Shown here: positions 48,401 to 63,021 of the stretch, piece after piece
How the letters are laid out: each line of letters starts with the position of its first letter
How positions within the stretch are numbered: the first letter of the stretch is position 1
NCBI GenBank assembly: GCA_963924555.1
Contig: OZ004598.1
Coordinates: 2,504,501 to 2,568,500, forward strand
Length of the DNA: 64,000 nucleotides
Reading direction: 5' to 3'
From: Crambe crambe
Lineage: Eukaryota; Porifera; Demospongiae; Poecilosclerida; Crambeidae
Notes under the pieces: generated by a model
What the model saw: the letters and a program-made list of their open reading frames with translations, nothing else
Databases searched by the model: none
What the model was told of the DNA's origin: nothing
Program-made: the position numbers and the translations under genes

Positions 48401-51285
48401 TTTGTGGACGAGATATCTGGGGGACAACTGTCTGGAGTCCTGCTGGACCAAACCTGTTTCTATGCTGAACAAGGTGGACAACTCTATGATCTTGGTTTCC
48501 TGTCCAAGATAAGAGATGAGGTGGGCTTTATTTGATGCCCTAAGCTTCAATTCAGTGTGCTAGCATGATCAAACCAAATCATACCATTTCATTTTTGGAC
48601 TAAGAAGAGATGTCATCAGTACTTAATCATGTCATTGTAGTTGCCCTTACAATTTTTTTGTTGTTGTTGTTGTTTTTTGTTTGTTTGTTTTTTGTTATTG
48701 TTGTTTTTTCCATGTTCCAATATCTACTTGATATTGTGTTATTGCAGGACGCAGAATTTGCTGTGAAAGATGTTCAAGTGCGGGGGGGCTATGTGCTACA
48801 TGTTGGTACAGTAGAAGGTACCCTCTCGGTGGGAGATAAAGTCTCCTGTTCCATTGATGCTGTGAGTTTGTAGGTGATTGACTGGTAAAGGGTAGTGAAT
48901 ACTATAAACTACTCTTGTGTATCATCCTGTTTCTAGGATCGTCGTAGTAGCATAATGAAGAACCACACGGGTACCCATGTATTGAACTTTGCCCTGCGGC
49001 GTACCCTGGGGGAAGCAGATCAGAAGGGCTCTTTAGTGGCTCCCGACAAACTTCGCTTTGACTTCACAGCTAAGGTAAGCTAAATTTGCATGATATGAAT
49101 AAAGCCATAATAGTTACTTACACTGAGATGCGCTGCAAGCAAGCAATGGGAAAATGCCAACAGACATCGCTAAGATTATGTCATACAAGCAGTGGCCTGA
49201 TTCTATACTGTCCATTACAGGTTGGGTATCAGGAAGGTTAGGGGAATGGGTGGATACAGTTTGTCCTATGGTTTATAAAGGACATGGTTTCTTAGGTCTT
49301 TGTAAGCCACTACCTATTTCTCATTCCTTATGGATAACCATCCTAAAATCTACAGTAATTGTTCGCCACAGAAGCCAACATGGTCTTCTATTGATCAAGC
49401 CTATATGTCTCTCTAGTCTAGATTATTTGAAGGCTGATAGGAATTGTTCTAGAATTGTCTATACTTGTGAGGAATCCACAACTGTATTCATCTTATCTGA
49501 AAATATTCCTTCTTCACAGGGGGCCATGACAAATGAGCAGATAAGACGGACTGAAGAGATTGCTTTGGAGGTGATAACTAAGAACCCACAAGTGTATGCC
49601 AAGGAGGCACCTCTCCCTCTGGCCAAGGGAGTCCAAGGACTCAGGGCCTGTTTGGATGAGGTACGGAATGAAGGAGATGTGGGTGAGGGAAGGAGGGAGA
49701 CCACTGGTCTGTGCCAAGAGGTCAAAGGACTCTCGGTGCTTGCTACAGGTCTAGGGAGGTAGGAGTGTGATGTAAGCTAGGGTATAGTCTCGCGAGCCAG
49801 ACATATTGTTTTCTTATTATGCTATTCCAGCAATGCTACTTTCTTTTATTATGCCACTGTAATGTAAGTGTTATGCTCAAAATTATGCTCGGTTTCCATA
49901 GAAACAACCATAAACCCACAATACAAACCAAGGCACAGTCATGTTACATGAGTGACATGTCACCACATCCTTTTAAGAAAAATTGCCAAGCTGGGCAGCA
50001 GCATACAAGAAGGTAATTCTTTGTCAGCCTTCTTCAGCTGCAGTAGAGAGAGTTTTTAGTATTCTTAAAAGCTCATTTGATACTGATCAAAATCAAGCAT
50101 TGGAGAACTATCTTTAATGTCGCAATGTAACAATAGAGACTAGTTTTTTTGAGTCATCAATTTTTTCTTATTATGCTAACCCAAATGTCATTATGCTAGC
50201 ATTATGCTCGTATGCTTTTAGCACCTATTATGCTCAAAATTATGCCAGCATAATTCGGAAGACCCTACGCGCTATTTGATTGGAAGTTTACGCGCGTTTG
50301 CAATTGCCTTCTTTTTTCTTTCTTTCTTTCTTGGATGATGCTTGATAGCTAGTTCTTGGTCTGGCCTCAGATCATAACCCAGTTACGCACTTGCTGTAGA
50401 CCGTACTTCACATCCAAAGCCATTGCATTATAATAGTACGCAGAACAAATTTTGGCACGATGATGTCATGCACATGTGATCTAGCGCATGATAATTTGTA
50501 AATTGACAATCTGGTTGGCTCACCAGACTTATTTTTTCCTCCCCCTTCTTCCACAATATATCTGGCTCAAGAGACTAGCTAGAGGGACTCAGGGTCTCCT
50601 TTGACGAGATACAGGGAGGAGGGATGAGAGAGATAATAATTATGTGATAAAAGTCCTCATTTAGCAGGTAAAGGCTTAGCTATAGCATTTCCATGCATGG
50701 CGGTATTGATGAGGTGCAGATTAGTTCATGCTGCAAGCCTCCATTCCACTGTGCTAGAGAAAGCTGCAGATAATTAGCAGTCCATCCCTTTCTCTCTCTA
50801 GTCAGAGAGTGGAAGCCTCGTGGCTATGACTGTCAGTCATCTTGCGCACAACCTTAGGGGATTGAGCCAAAGAGAGCAAGCCTTGTGGCTTTGACTACCA
50901 GTCATCTTGCATGTTGCCTTTGTTTATGAAGGGATTAAATCAAAGAGAGGACTCCTCCTTATGGCTTCGACTTGCACGCACACATGCACTGATTAAATAA
51001 TATCAACTAAATGCTCTGCACACTTTGATATTTGCAAAACTGGATCATCTTTGGTCCTCTTTCCTACTTACTATCTAGTCCACACTTCAGTCCCTTTACA
51101 AACTATATAAGGCTATAGCCTTGTTAATGTTCATGATACAGAGTGTTCGTGTGTGTCTGTACAGGTTTATCCAGATCCTGTGCGTGTGCTGAGTCTAGGT
51201 GTGCCTGTAGAGCAGCTAATGGAGGATCCCACTGGACTTTGGGCCATACAGAACTCGGTCGAACTATGTGGAGGAACGTGAGTAA

Positions 51286-51333
<48 letters not shown>

Positions 51334-54300
51334 TTGATTGATTTATAAATACAATGAAGGATAGAGTTAGGTTGCCAGCCACAGATGAGATAAAATAATT
51401 AAAAGGACCAGAGTAAAGATAGAAGTCAAGTTTTGTTGTTCCTACATTTCCAAATTTTATGAGAGCTTTGTATGGCCTCATACTGAGTAGCATTTTTTGG
51501 TATCTTTCTTGCTGAGGTTCAGGTAAGCCTGGAGTTACTTGAATCAGGAGCATACTTCAATGGTACTCTGTTTGATGTATACTCGCATTTCATCTCCTTC
51601 CTGATGGCTGCTCCTTGCATGGTATGGTCGATGACATTGACACAATATTTTGGGGAACACCAGTGACTCATTGAAACATTTGCTTGGGTCAGGGACTGTT
51701 TTACACTTGGGCTAGGTTCTGTGTGACACAGTGCCACACAGCAGACAAATGTCTGTGTTCTTCTTATGCCATAGGTGAAGAAAGTACATCCATAGCTGCA
51801 TTAAGTTGAAGGCATCTGCTAGGAGTGACTGGACAGCTGCTGATCAGATGCTAGCAACCATTTGGATGAAATTCCTAACAAAATTATGGTGTTTGGGGAG
51901 GTCTTAACCATCTGACCCATCTAAGAGCAAATCTGTGGTCCAGCAGCCTTGGCTAGTGTCTTCCGTGAACATAAGTCTTCCTGCATCTCTCAGTTCCTCA
52001 CAGCCTTTGAGGTCCATGACCAGGGAGCTGGCAACTACCAAGAAGCTTAAGTTGGGAATATGTCCACGACTCATCTGGCTCTTATCCTGGGTGGAGCACA
52101 TAGCTCAAGGCTATAGCGACATCGTCTCTGAAGAAATGGGCAGGGCTGACTAAGTCTGCTAAGTCAGGCCTTCCTATATCTACCAAAAGAGTGTGGTGGT
52201 CTTGGTCTCCTGCGTGTATAGGAAGCTTCAAGGTTCCTGCAGTGCCAACTACTGACATCATGACATCATCTGCAGAAAAGGCAGTAGCATATTTAGCGAG
52301 TGCTCAAGCGCTACTTAGCTCTTAGCTCTAATCCCTGGGTTCAGAGTTCAATCATTATACTGCACATGCACTTGGTCACGTGTTGTTGTTGTTATTGTTG
52401 TTGTTTATTAATTTCATTGGGAGAGTAGCTAGTTGCAATTGATCAAGAAATGTCACTTCTCAAGTTCTTTCAGAAACAGATACCAGTGTCTGATTCAGAA
52501 GAAGCTCCAGCCAGTACAGCAGGTGATTCCTCTTCACTCGTTGGCTTGGAAGAATCGGATGCACCCAGTGATTCTGAGTCTGTTGCTATATAGTCACCAA
52601 CATTGATGAATCCAGATCTGTTGACGAGAGCTGCATCCCACCTGCTTGACAGTGATGATGTGGCAAGTTTTATTGGTGCTTCTATTCCTGCTGCTATCAA
52701 CTACTTACTAACCATTTCAAGGTAGGAGTGAAATTTAAGTTTCCCAAGAGTGCCAATGGGTGAGCTTTCTATTAATTATTGTTGGTTGCAACTATATCCT
52801 TGGCTTGTTTACAGTAAGCAGGAGAATGGTGGGTACTGTCTTCCATGTGTTCTCTTTGCTTCTTGTGGATATCATGGGTCAGATCCAGGCTTGTATAACA
52901 TCCTTTAATATCATTCCACAATGTATATGTGGCCATCGTGACAATGCTACTAATCTAGAGAGACATTTCGGAGAATCATGGCAACTTTGGGCAGTTTAGA
53001 GTTGAAGCAGGAGATGAAATCTTAGGTGAGCATCTTGCCACTGCTCCCCGAAATGCCACATACACATCTTCAAATATCCAGAACCAATTGATAGATATTC
53101 TTGGAGGGCATATTAGAGAGAAAATTCTCAACAAAGTGAAGGCAGCCCAATGGTTTACTGTTCTGCTTCCAACAGTGTAGTTCACTTCCAATGTAATCAT
53201 GAGATGGAAGATCTTGCTGGTACATATCAGCAAGCTGACTGATTTAGGTGTTGCACTCATCTGCATCTGTTGAAGGATCTACCAATGACAAGCAAAGCAA
53301 AGCAGTTTGCTGGAGTGTGCTGAAGCACGACTCCTTCTCTAAGAGTAGGTGATCGAGAAGTGGAACAGATATACAACGGCAGTAGTAATAGGATGGAGTG
53401 TCAGCAGGAACATTGCTGCAGTTAGTTTGGCGGCCACATCGCCGAGGCAAAGATGCTTCCATACCAACATTTCATTCACAGTATCAAACCACTGATGATG
53501 GTATGTATCAATCTTGTCTCTAGCATTCTGCAAAGCAGCTTTGACACTGTTGATCTCCTTCACAGCCTCGATAATATCCTTAGCCTCTGCCTGAAGATTG
53601 GAAGTCAAGGCTTGCAGGTATTTGAGCCATGAATTGGTGATGAATAAAGTACAGGTGAAAACAGTAGTGGTGATAGCCAGCTGTAGACTTCTGACACCAG
53701 TGAGAGAATCACCATAATCCAGGACCATATGCTTTCCATACAAACTACAATTGAAGGGTGAAGATGTTGGAAAATGTTCAGTGCTGGATCGGTCCTTCAA
53801 CTTGAAACAGTTGAATCTGGCTGATTATCAGTTATGGCTTTCTCAAGAGCCCATTGCTGTTTTGGATGAGCACCAAAGAAAACTGAAACCCTATCCACCA
53901 CACCCATCATGTTATGGACGCTGGTAACCTGCAGGGACTGTATGACAGCAAGATTGAGAGAGTGAGAAGCACAGTGAAGATAAAGGTAGGCTGATCTGTC
54001 CGTGCTCACTGAGTTGCTTCAAGTGACTGATTTGTCCAATAAGGAGTAGTTGAGTATTGTATTGGATCCCAATACCCTCTTAGTCAGGGAAGGTTTAATT
54101 TCTTTCTTGGAATGTGACACTGGAAGAACTGGACACTGCTTGGCTGACAAAGATTATGCACTCTCTGCAGAGCTTTGGCTTAGATCTTCCTAAGTTAAGA
54201 GCACTGCAACTCTTATTACTGCACAGTATCCACTTGCCTTACTAGTTAGCTAGAGCTGTTGTGCAAAATCTTTAATGAATTATTAAAAGGTTTTACAAGA

Positions 54301-57300
54301 AGTAGGATTGGGTCTAACACGAGAGATAGTTGGAGATGTGATGATGGACATTTCGATACTTCACTTCATAAAACAGGCTATTGTCATCAAAGTTGACAGT
54401 CAATTTTAATACTTCCACATGTCTGTTCGTGCCGAATGAAATACCATATATGTCAATTTCATAAAACTTGAAAGACTTTGCAGCGAAGATACATCATTTA
54501 GTTTACCTGTAAACTCACGAACAAGTAGGTGGTACATGTTCACCTGCAGTTGCAGGCGAACATCATTATCAGATTTGTTACTAGTGTGCTTACACTCCAA
54601 AGTCGCTGTTTCCCTACTTTCTTGATCGTTGATGGGAGAAACATTCCCACATTCCGTATCTGCAGTGGTCATTAACAAGAAAGTGTTACTGGCTGCGGAA
54701 ACCTTTATGTCACTCCCTCCAGTAAAGTAGCAAAATGTGGAATTTTTTTCCTTGCCATAATTTCCACTTTAGACACCTTGATATTCTCATATCGTGAAGG
54801 AAGGCTTGGTTGAGATGTTCAATCAAACACAGTGTTCGAAATTATCTAGCTCAAAATACCAATTCAAAAAACCTGATGCTCAGATGAAGGCCTGAGATTC
54901 AGGTCGAAACATTGCGAGTTTTTTGGTATTTTGAGATAATCTTCTTCTCGCTTTTTTCTTTCCCACCACCACAAAAAATCCAAATACTCCTCAGTAAACT
55001 CTCTCTGCTCTCTTGAATCATCTTCTTCATCCTTTGCATCCTCTGTTGTTTAGTGTACATCTTTACTGTTATCAGCTCCCATGACGACTTGAGCCACTAT
55101 AATAAAATTAGCCACTTTTTCCTGTCGTGTGTGTGCTCCTAGCCTGTTCAATAGTTTGGTGAGTTTCTTTGAACTACAGTCCAAGGTAGTTGAATAATTA
55201 TAGTTGCTTACATCTAATCTGAAATCATTGGAATATCTAAAGGGGCACTTTAATCTCTTTCTTTGCATTTCCCACATTTAAAGAGCTTGTCCATGAAGCC
55301 GGCTCAATCCTGTCACAGGTGGATAACCAAGTCTCTGCCAGTTAAATACATGACTACAAAATTAATACAGGAATGACAAAACTCAAGTCAGACTCGCCAG
55401 GTTATGTGATGCCAACATAATTTTTGCGCGTGGGTGTATTTTATTATGATGTAATTATTGCAGTGCTGACAGCTGAAGCTAGGTAAACGCTTGCCTCAGA
55501 TTTTTGTTCTCCAGAGGAGTTTATGTTAGATATCGCATACAGGGCAACAAGTACTGTACCTGGCTTTATAGAACTAGCTCTCCACTCCACATGATATTCA
55601 CCTGTACGTAAAGGAGTGTCAATGATAATTCCAAACAAAGTGTAAACTTACCTTCAACGTACAACATCTGATGAGCCAGGTTTGGTGGACGATTGTGAGG
55701 ATCCACGTTCCCTTCGATCCTACCGATCATTATAGCGATTTGGCAGTAATCGAGATTTTCTACTGTCCAATTGGCACTGGGAACTTGATACATCAGAGAT
55801 TCCCCGTACTTACCAGCACATTCCTTTGCCGGACATTCAATGGGTTCGCTTCGGTCCAGGTCTATAAAGACGGCATGGTGATCGTTGTCCCAGCTTACGT
55901 TCTCGATTCTGATGTCCAGATGGGCAATACGAGCCTCGTCGTGCATAACTTTCAGGGACTTAATCACAGATGTTATGAAAGCGTGTTTATTGCTGCTGCT
56001 GCATGTAATCTCATTGAAGGTCAATGGTTGGTTGTACCTCTTAAACAAAGAAACTAGAATCATAACTGCATGGAAGTGCACAAGCCTTGTACGATGGAAA
56101 GGATATGTGCATCTCTTTCAGATCATGCAACCTGAAGTTCGCTCTAGAGCTAAGGGGGCGTTTGCATGCACGTTCGTCGTCTAATATTACCACAGATTCA
56201 CCTGACTTGACCTGCATCGCCCTAAAGCCGAAATTGTCCTTGATGTATTGTTTGGTCATTGGCAACGTAAAGTGGTTGTTTGTGTCTGGTAGGTTGCTCA
56301 GCTGTGTCCTTTGATCACCCGCTACATGGATAACGTTATCCCAAACTTGTGATGATTTGAGTGGGGTCACATGAACAGTATACTGAAATTTACAATCGTT
56401 CCAACACAAATCTACCTTGTGGACACATCGTCCACACACCTCGACGGTCTTGTCGCTTTTATCAACAGGAAATACGAACCCCGTAATGGACAAAACGCTG
56501 GATTGACGGTTCTTCCATGAACGAAGCTGATCAACTAAACCCAGGCACATTTTGTTATCATCAAGAACTAGAACACAGAACTTGGATATAAGTATTATTT
56601 AAGAATTATTTACTGTTGCTATGTGGTTGCTAAGATTATAGCCATGCTATAAATTAGCTACAGGGCACTCAGGGGGTGTTATATTTTAATTGATGTGTTA
56701 TATATTTTAATTAGAGAGTGTTATATTTTAATTGACCTTAGCAACCAGTAATTATCATAGCAACAGTCATCTTTCCCTCATCAGTAGGACATAGGACAGA
56801 ACGTTTGGGTCACTCCCGTCTTTGGCCACCCATTGACTCCTTCAGGATGTCCAGGGGACCACGAACTTCTCAGTCATAGAGTAGCTCAAAGGGTGAGAAT
56901 CCAGATGGCTCCTCCCTGTATGAATTTATGAAAAAATGTGAACAATCTCGGGTCATTTTCTTCTGCTAAAGACAGGACCCTTGGTATTCCTCGACAATAC
57001 TTCAACAGCATGTCTTTATCAGGCATTGTTTCGTTCCATGGTGTGAACTGTATGTTCATAGATGATGATGTGAATTGCAATAGAGTTTTGCCTGCACGAT
57101 TTCCTTCCAATGCAGTGTAGAGGGAAAAAACTTGATGAGCCTTTAAAATGAAATTGTCAAATATATCTTGAGCCTGTGTATTTAGAGAATTAATATCACC
57201 AACTCTGATCCTCTTGATTCACCCAAACAACTCTCATAACTCCGGTCATATGCATATGGAATGGTTACAACTGGGAATTTGCTGTATATATACCCAGTAT

Positions 57301-60300
57301 AAAGCAGTGGTTTTCCCCACACCAGGTGGCATATAAGTCATCGTTTATTGTATATTGCTTGATATAGTTCCTTCGTTTGATCAGTTATTATTGTTTTTAT
57401 CTCTTACAAGTCAGCAAAAAATGCATCAATGTCAAAGTCTAGTTCAAAAGGCTGTACTTCAGGTGGCTGAAAAGGTCCATGGGGTGGTACTTGTGGTGAT
57501 AGCATAGAGGGCATGCTACTTTGGCAAAATACCCATGGAAATTGTATGTTGGAGCAGAAGCAAGAGTGGAAATAGCTGTGCCAGGAGCATTATTGCACTT
57601 CAGTTCACAAGAAACTGGTACTTGAAACTCCTCTTTTTTTGTAGATGAAAGAACCTTGCACACAACTTGCTGTTGTTCAATTGTGGTTCGTTCAAGACTT
57701 GATAAAGAGCAGTGTCCTGTCTATTGCTGGATAATTTTTTCTGGTACACCTGCCTGGAACATGTTTGAAGCAGTAGACTATGGTTGGTTTTATTCCCTGT
57801 AATCTTTCCATCCTTGTAAATTTTTTTAACCATGCTAGCAAGTGTATTTTTGCCTACAGGTACAGCCATAAACCACGGCTTGCTGGGATCCTTAGGAATT
57901 ATTGACACTGGTAGAAGATTAAAAGTTGTCCCTCATGAAAGCTTCTTTCGGTAGTTTGCCAAAATACATATCTAACATGACATCAACCAGCAGCCTCAGC
58001 AATTGGATAGATAGGGACGGTTTTATTACTCACTTGCATCTGTGCCATACTTCCAGAACGATTTTTAGATGAATTTTCTGTGTATACGTAGCCTTCGTGG
58101 CTTGACTAATTTTTAGATTTCTGTGCTCTTCTCCACCTCTGAGGTACTGATTTTTTTTCCATTTAGAAAGAAAACAGCACGCAAAAGTGACTTTGGACTC
58201 TCCATTCCCAGTACTTTAGCTTCCCAAAGTAGATTTCATCCTCTTTAGTGAAGATTTCAGCAGATTTACTTTCAGAGCCAATACCAGACTGACAAAGTTC
58301 ACGCATAAGATTGTCAATGGAATTGTGTAGAGTATGAAACCTGTGGTCTTCATTATTGAGAAAGTTGGATTTTTGTCACGTCAGTATCGGAGAAGGCCAG
58401 TAAGAAGAGAGTAGAGTGTCTTTGGTGGGTACTTATTCCCATTTTGCTTGCAAGTTTCTGCAACATATAGAGCTGACCACTTGTTAAGAGATGCAGCATC
58501 AGCAGATTCTAGCAGCAAAGTGTAGGTTTCTACTTTGCTTCTAGGAGGGGTGTTTGTATTCACTGGACTGGACTATATATTGGACTGACCTTTGAGCATG
58601 CTCAATTTATCCAAAGAGCACATGGTGTCTCTATTTTATTTTTGTTTTGTATAATAGTTAAAATGCCAAAGGGTAGTCAAATAATATATCTTCATACACT
58701 ATGCTTTAGTATTTAGCCAGGATCAAGTGGTGATGATCCAATTGTGATTGATTGTGAATCAGGCTTTTGTTAGTCTTTCGACTACTGCACAAATATAAGA
58801 ATCTATCAAGACTTCTGGTGCTACACCACACTCGGCTAGATATTTTCTCTCGTGAGTAAGATCTTTGCGAGATAAATTAATCTTCATTTTCAAAACTTCG
58901 ACTGGTCTCGATATTCCAAATGACATTCCATATACTGTCAGAGTGCTTAGACCTTTAATAATGTCATCATCATTTTCCTGCATAAGTTTGGACAAATTCC
59001 CTCACTGCCAAATTGTACATATTAGCTTTTAGTTGGAAATATATTTCTTCATCCGTCTTCGTCACTGCCACTTTGTCCAAAGTTTCTCTAGATTCGTCAA
59101 AAGGGGTTGGAGACCCATCTCCATATTCTGTTTGATCATGATAAATGCTTAATTTTTTCTGCATATTTTTAATCCCCTGTAAATTTACAAAAGTTATGCC
59201 CTTTTTTCCCTCTTGATTGGCACCACTTTTTCAACTGATAGATCTTCATACTTGGAAGTAAGGGCGATAAGCCATTTATGACACGCCCACTAGGGCTGTA
59301 TCTGATTTATAACCACAACGGCACTTGCAGCCCTAGTGGGCATGTTATAATTATAACATATATATTATACTGAGTTTCAAAGCAAAATATAAATCAGAAC
59401 TGAAACAACACAGAACTTGGATATATTATGTAGAGTATTATTTAAGGAGTAATACTGAATTTCAAAGCAAAATGTAAGTCAGAAAAAATTTCCTGACAAT
59501 GCTTGTAGACAAAGTACATATAGAACAAGAATATAACTAAGAGTTTGAAGGGAGAGCAGTTATAGTTCAAAACTGTCATCACTGTTGTAATCACGATCAC
59601 AAGAATCACCAAAAATATTATGAGATCAGTGTCACTGTCATTTTCAGTCGGTTCAATCTCTTCCCTTTCCAGATCTTCCATGTGCACTTGACTGGCTTGT
59701 AACGGCAGATTTGAACAATGCTGACAGAGCAGTCGTTCCCTTTCTTTCTGCATCCACATTGAGCTATTGGGCAACCAGCTTTACATTTTCAGCCTTTGGT
59801 TAGCAACAAAACCCATTTGCTTGATGTTATCATCACTATCCCAATCTATGACAAGCACTCCATCATTTATTTTCCACCCATGTGATGAAATCGGTCTGAT
59901 CACCTTGTCCCCACATGTCTAACATCCAGCATGACCTCTTCTAATTACGTAATAGTACATCTACTGAGGGAATCATGTCATTTTCTGCACTTATCCGATC
60001 CCAAACAGTTTGTTGGATGTCCTCCAACCACTTGCTGTGCATATCCAAGGGAGAAAAGTTGGTGTACTGACAGTAATTGCTTTTCTGTGCAGTAGTTCCT
60101 GTCCAACGTAAAGTGTTATTTTATCCATAGCCACTTGTTATAGTGATGTGGGAGAGATGGTATATATTCTGTACCTAATTTTTTCAAGTAGTGGTGGACT
60201 CACTGTCTAGGCTTACTTTATTATCACCTTTAATGATGGTTTATAACAAATGAAACAAAACTATATTTGTGTCAGATAGTGATCGCCAAAACCAGTAGTC

Positions 60301-62933
60301 GTTCGTAAATGCTGTTCAATAATTGCAGAGTTTGGGGAAGGTTTGGATTTCGTGTTCTTAAGAGAGGTGTTACTTCTCAGCTACAAACTCACATGCCCTG
60401 ATGTTTTTCCATGTTTTCACACGAGACATGGTCTATGTAGGAAGCAGCTGCATATATATACTATGAACTTGATTCTGATGTGACGGCTGTTATCAGAAAA
60501 AAATTTCCTGATGGGTTTTATGCAGGTACTTGAAAGCGAGGTACTGTGGGTAGAGCTAAATATTGCTAAACCTAGGGTTTACAATGGAATACAGCACTAG
60601 AAAAGTTCTGAGGCGCTTTATGATTACTTCCTGTAAAAAATTAATTTGTATTGCGCCCTATGGACTTCTGGTATGTTGGCGATTTGACTGTTTAAGCATG
60701 GGCGGCACTTCCATACTTAAAAATTTGTCTCCCTCAGAGTTGTCTTCTAGTCTACCTGGCTTGCCATTGAGTCAGCCTTAGCAAGCTTGCGCATCAGTAA
60801 GATTTTATACAGGAGATCTGCCACATAGTGTTCTGGATTTCTTGAAGGGAGCATTAAGATCTGTTTACTACCACCACTATCCTTTCCCTCCTGTTTTCCT
60901 TCCTTCCAGTGGCAGTAAGTCAGTTGAGCCATTTAGGTATCCTCAATGTAAAACTACATGTTCTGGAGTCTGGGAATGCAAGGAAGCTCATAAGCACATT
61001 CTGGAGGTACAGCTTATCAACCGTGTTCTCATCACCTTGGCAGTCCTAGGTAAAATGGAGCCTAAAGATGCTCTCCAAATATAGGGGTCATTCGAGCCTT
61101 GAAAAGTTTTTTCAACTTCTTCATATCAATATTGGCAATACTTTGCGGTGGTTTTGATTCTGATGTAACTGGTGCCTTAAAGTCCTTCACCACAGTCTTG
61201 AAATTTTGGTGCTTTTTTGAATAATGTTGATTCATGGCCTTGAAACTCTACTACTTCAAAGCCTGCTTCAGTAGGTTGTTAAAAGCCTCATCCAGGCCTT
61301 TCCCTGTAACTTTATACATGATTCCTCTATGGTCTTGCTTATGGATGATCGTTTCCATCCCTTCAGCTAGGGCAACAGGAGTCATACCACGGTAGTACCA
61401 GGCAAAGAAAACAGACAGTGAATCGCTAATCAGTCAATACGCACGGACCTGGTGACTTCCATATAAGGAAGAATATTTTCAGCTGAGTAGGAAATAAATA
61501 CCAAAAATAGGAAATTACACTGTAGCATCCAAGCTGCTTAACTATGGCTTAACCACCAGACAAGCTGCTTAACTATGGCTTAACCACCAGACAAGCTGCT
61601 TAACTATGGCTTAACCACCAGACAAGCTGCTTAACTATGGCTCAACCACCAGACAAGCTGCTTAACTATGGCTTAACCACCAGACAAGCTGCTTAACTAT
61701 GGCTTAACCACCAGACAAGCTGCTTAACTATGGCTTAACCACCAGACAAGCTGCTTAACTATGGCTCAACCACCAGACAAGCTGCTTAACTATGGCTTAA
61801 CCACCAGACAAGCTGCTTAACTATTGCTTAACCACCAGACAAGCTGCTTAACTATGGCTTAACCACCAGACAAGCTGCTTAACTATGGCTTAACCACCAG
61901 ACAAGCTGCTTAACTATGGCTTAACCACCAGACAAGCTGCTTAACTATGGCTTAACCACCAGACAAGCTGCTTAACTATGGCTTAACCACCAGACATATT
62001 TCAAAAGGGTGATCTACAAGAGTGCGGCCAGAGTTACAAAACCTATTATTCCCGGACATTCCTTGTTTATAACAATTTAAGAGTCAATAAGGTCAAAATG
62101 CTGCATTTAAAGAGTAGATATTCCATACAAAACACTTGTATCTAGCATTAGATAAAGTAGAAAATTGATGGCAATAAGTTCATAAACCAGCAATAAAAGC
62201 TAATTAAAATGGATACTTAGTGTGTGTGTGCATGTGTGGTGATAATAGGAATGGTAGGAATAACCTGAATTAGATAGTGAAGTGACTGTGGTGGGTATTA
62301 AATAATATTTAACATAACATGCCTCCAGCTATGGTTAGCCTAGCTATGGTAGCTAAGCCAGCGAAATGAGCTCTTGCTTGCACATGTTCTTAGATTGTAT
62401 GGTAAAGATGGTTAGTAGAGTCTCATTTCTATCCGCAATCAAGGCTTGCCGCTACGGGTGAGAAGGCTGAAGAACTCTGCTTGCACGTGTTCAGTAAAGA
62501 TCGTCAATCAAATCACCTGATCATTGTCTTCAACAAGTTAGCTGATACAAAGAAAAATATACTAATGCAACCTACAAGCTATAGAACTGTTGTCACTGGC
62601 ACTGAATCTCCCATGCCTTCCTGATAATTCAACTCTAATGTATCCAAATCTAATAGTCACAGGAACGACTTTGGCCAAGCGTAAATTTAACCTCGTTATC
62701 TTCAGGAAGAGCATCCCAAAGGTACACCAAAACACATTCGCACACTGAGCCATTGCAGCATTTCCAGGTTTACTGTCAGCAGCAGCCACGATAACCTCAT
62801 CACATATGGGATAGAGGAACTTGGCCTTTTTTTTTTTCCTTGATTTGACGGGTTTATGACTAAATAGATGGGGTAGAATTACCACCACACTACTTGTACT
62901 CGCCATCGTACATTGTGTCAAATTATGATGATT

Positions 62934-63021
<88 letters not shown>

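Noticed and set aside
48216-48512. 98-codon plus-strand frame
   Set aside because: Made by the tandem acceptor copies and the wrong frame of AARS exon m.
49154-49762. 202-codon plus-strand frame across intron 15 and exon 16
   Set aside because: Intron text happens to be open and runs in frame into exon p; the exon o donor is followed by an in-frame TAA and p has a good acceptor.
59442-59774. Membrane protein with a hydrophobic C-terminus
   Set aside because: The charged first half belongs to a Cys-rich transposon tail in another frame; the hydrophobic part is AT-rich read-through.
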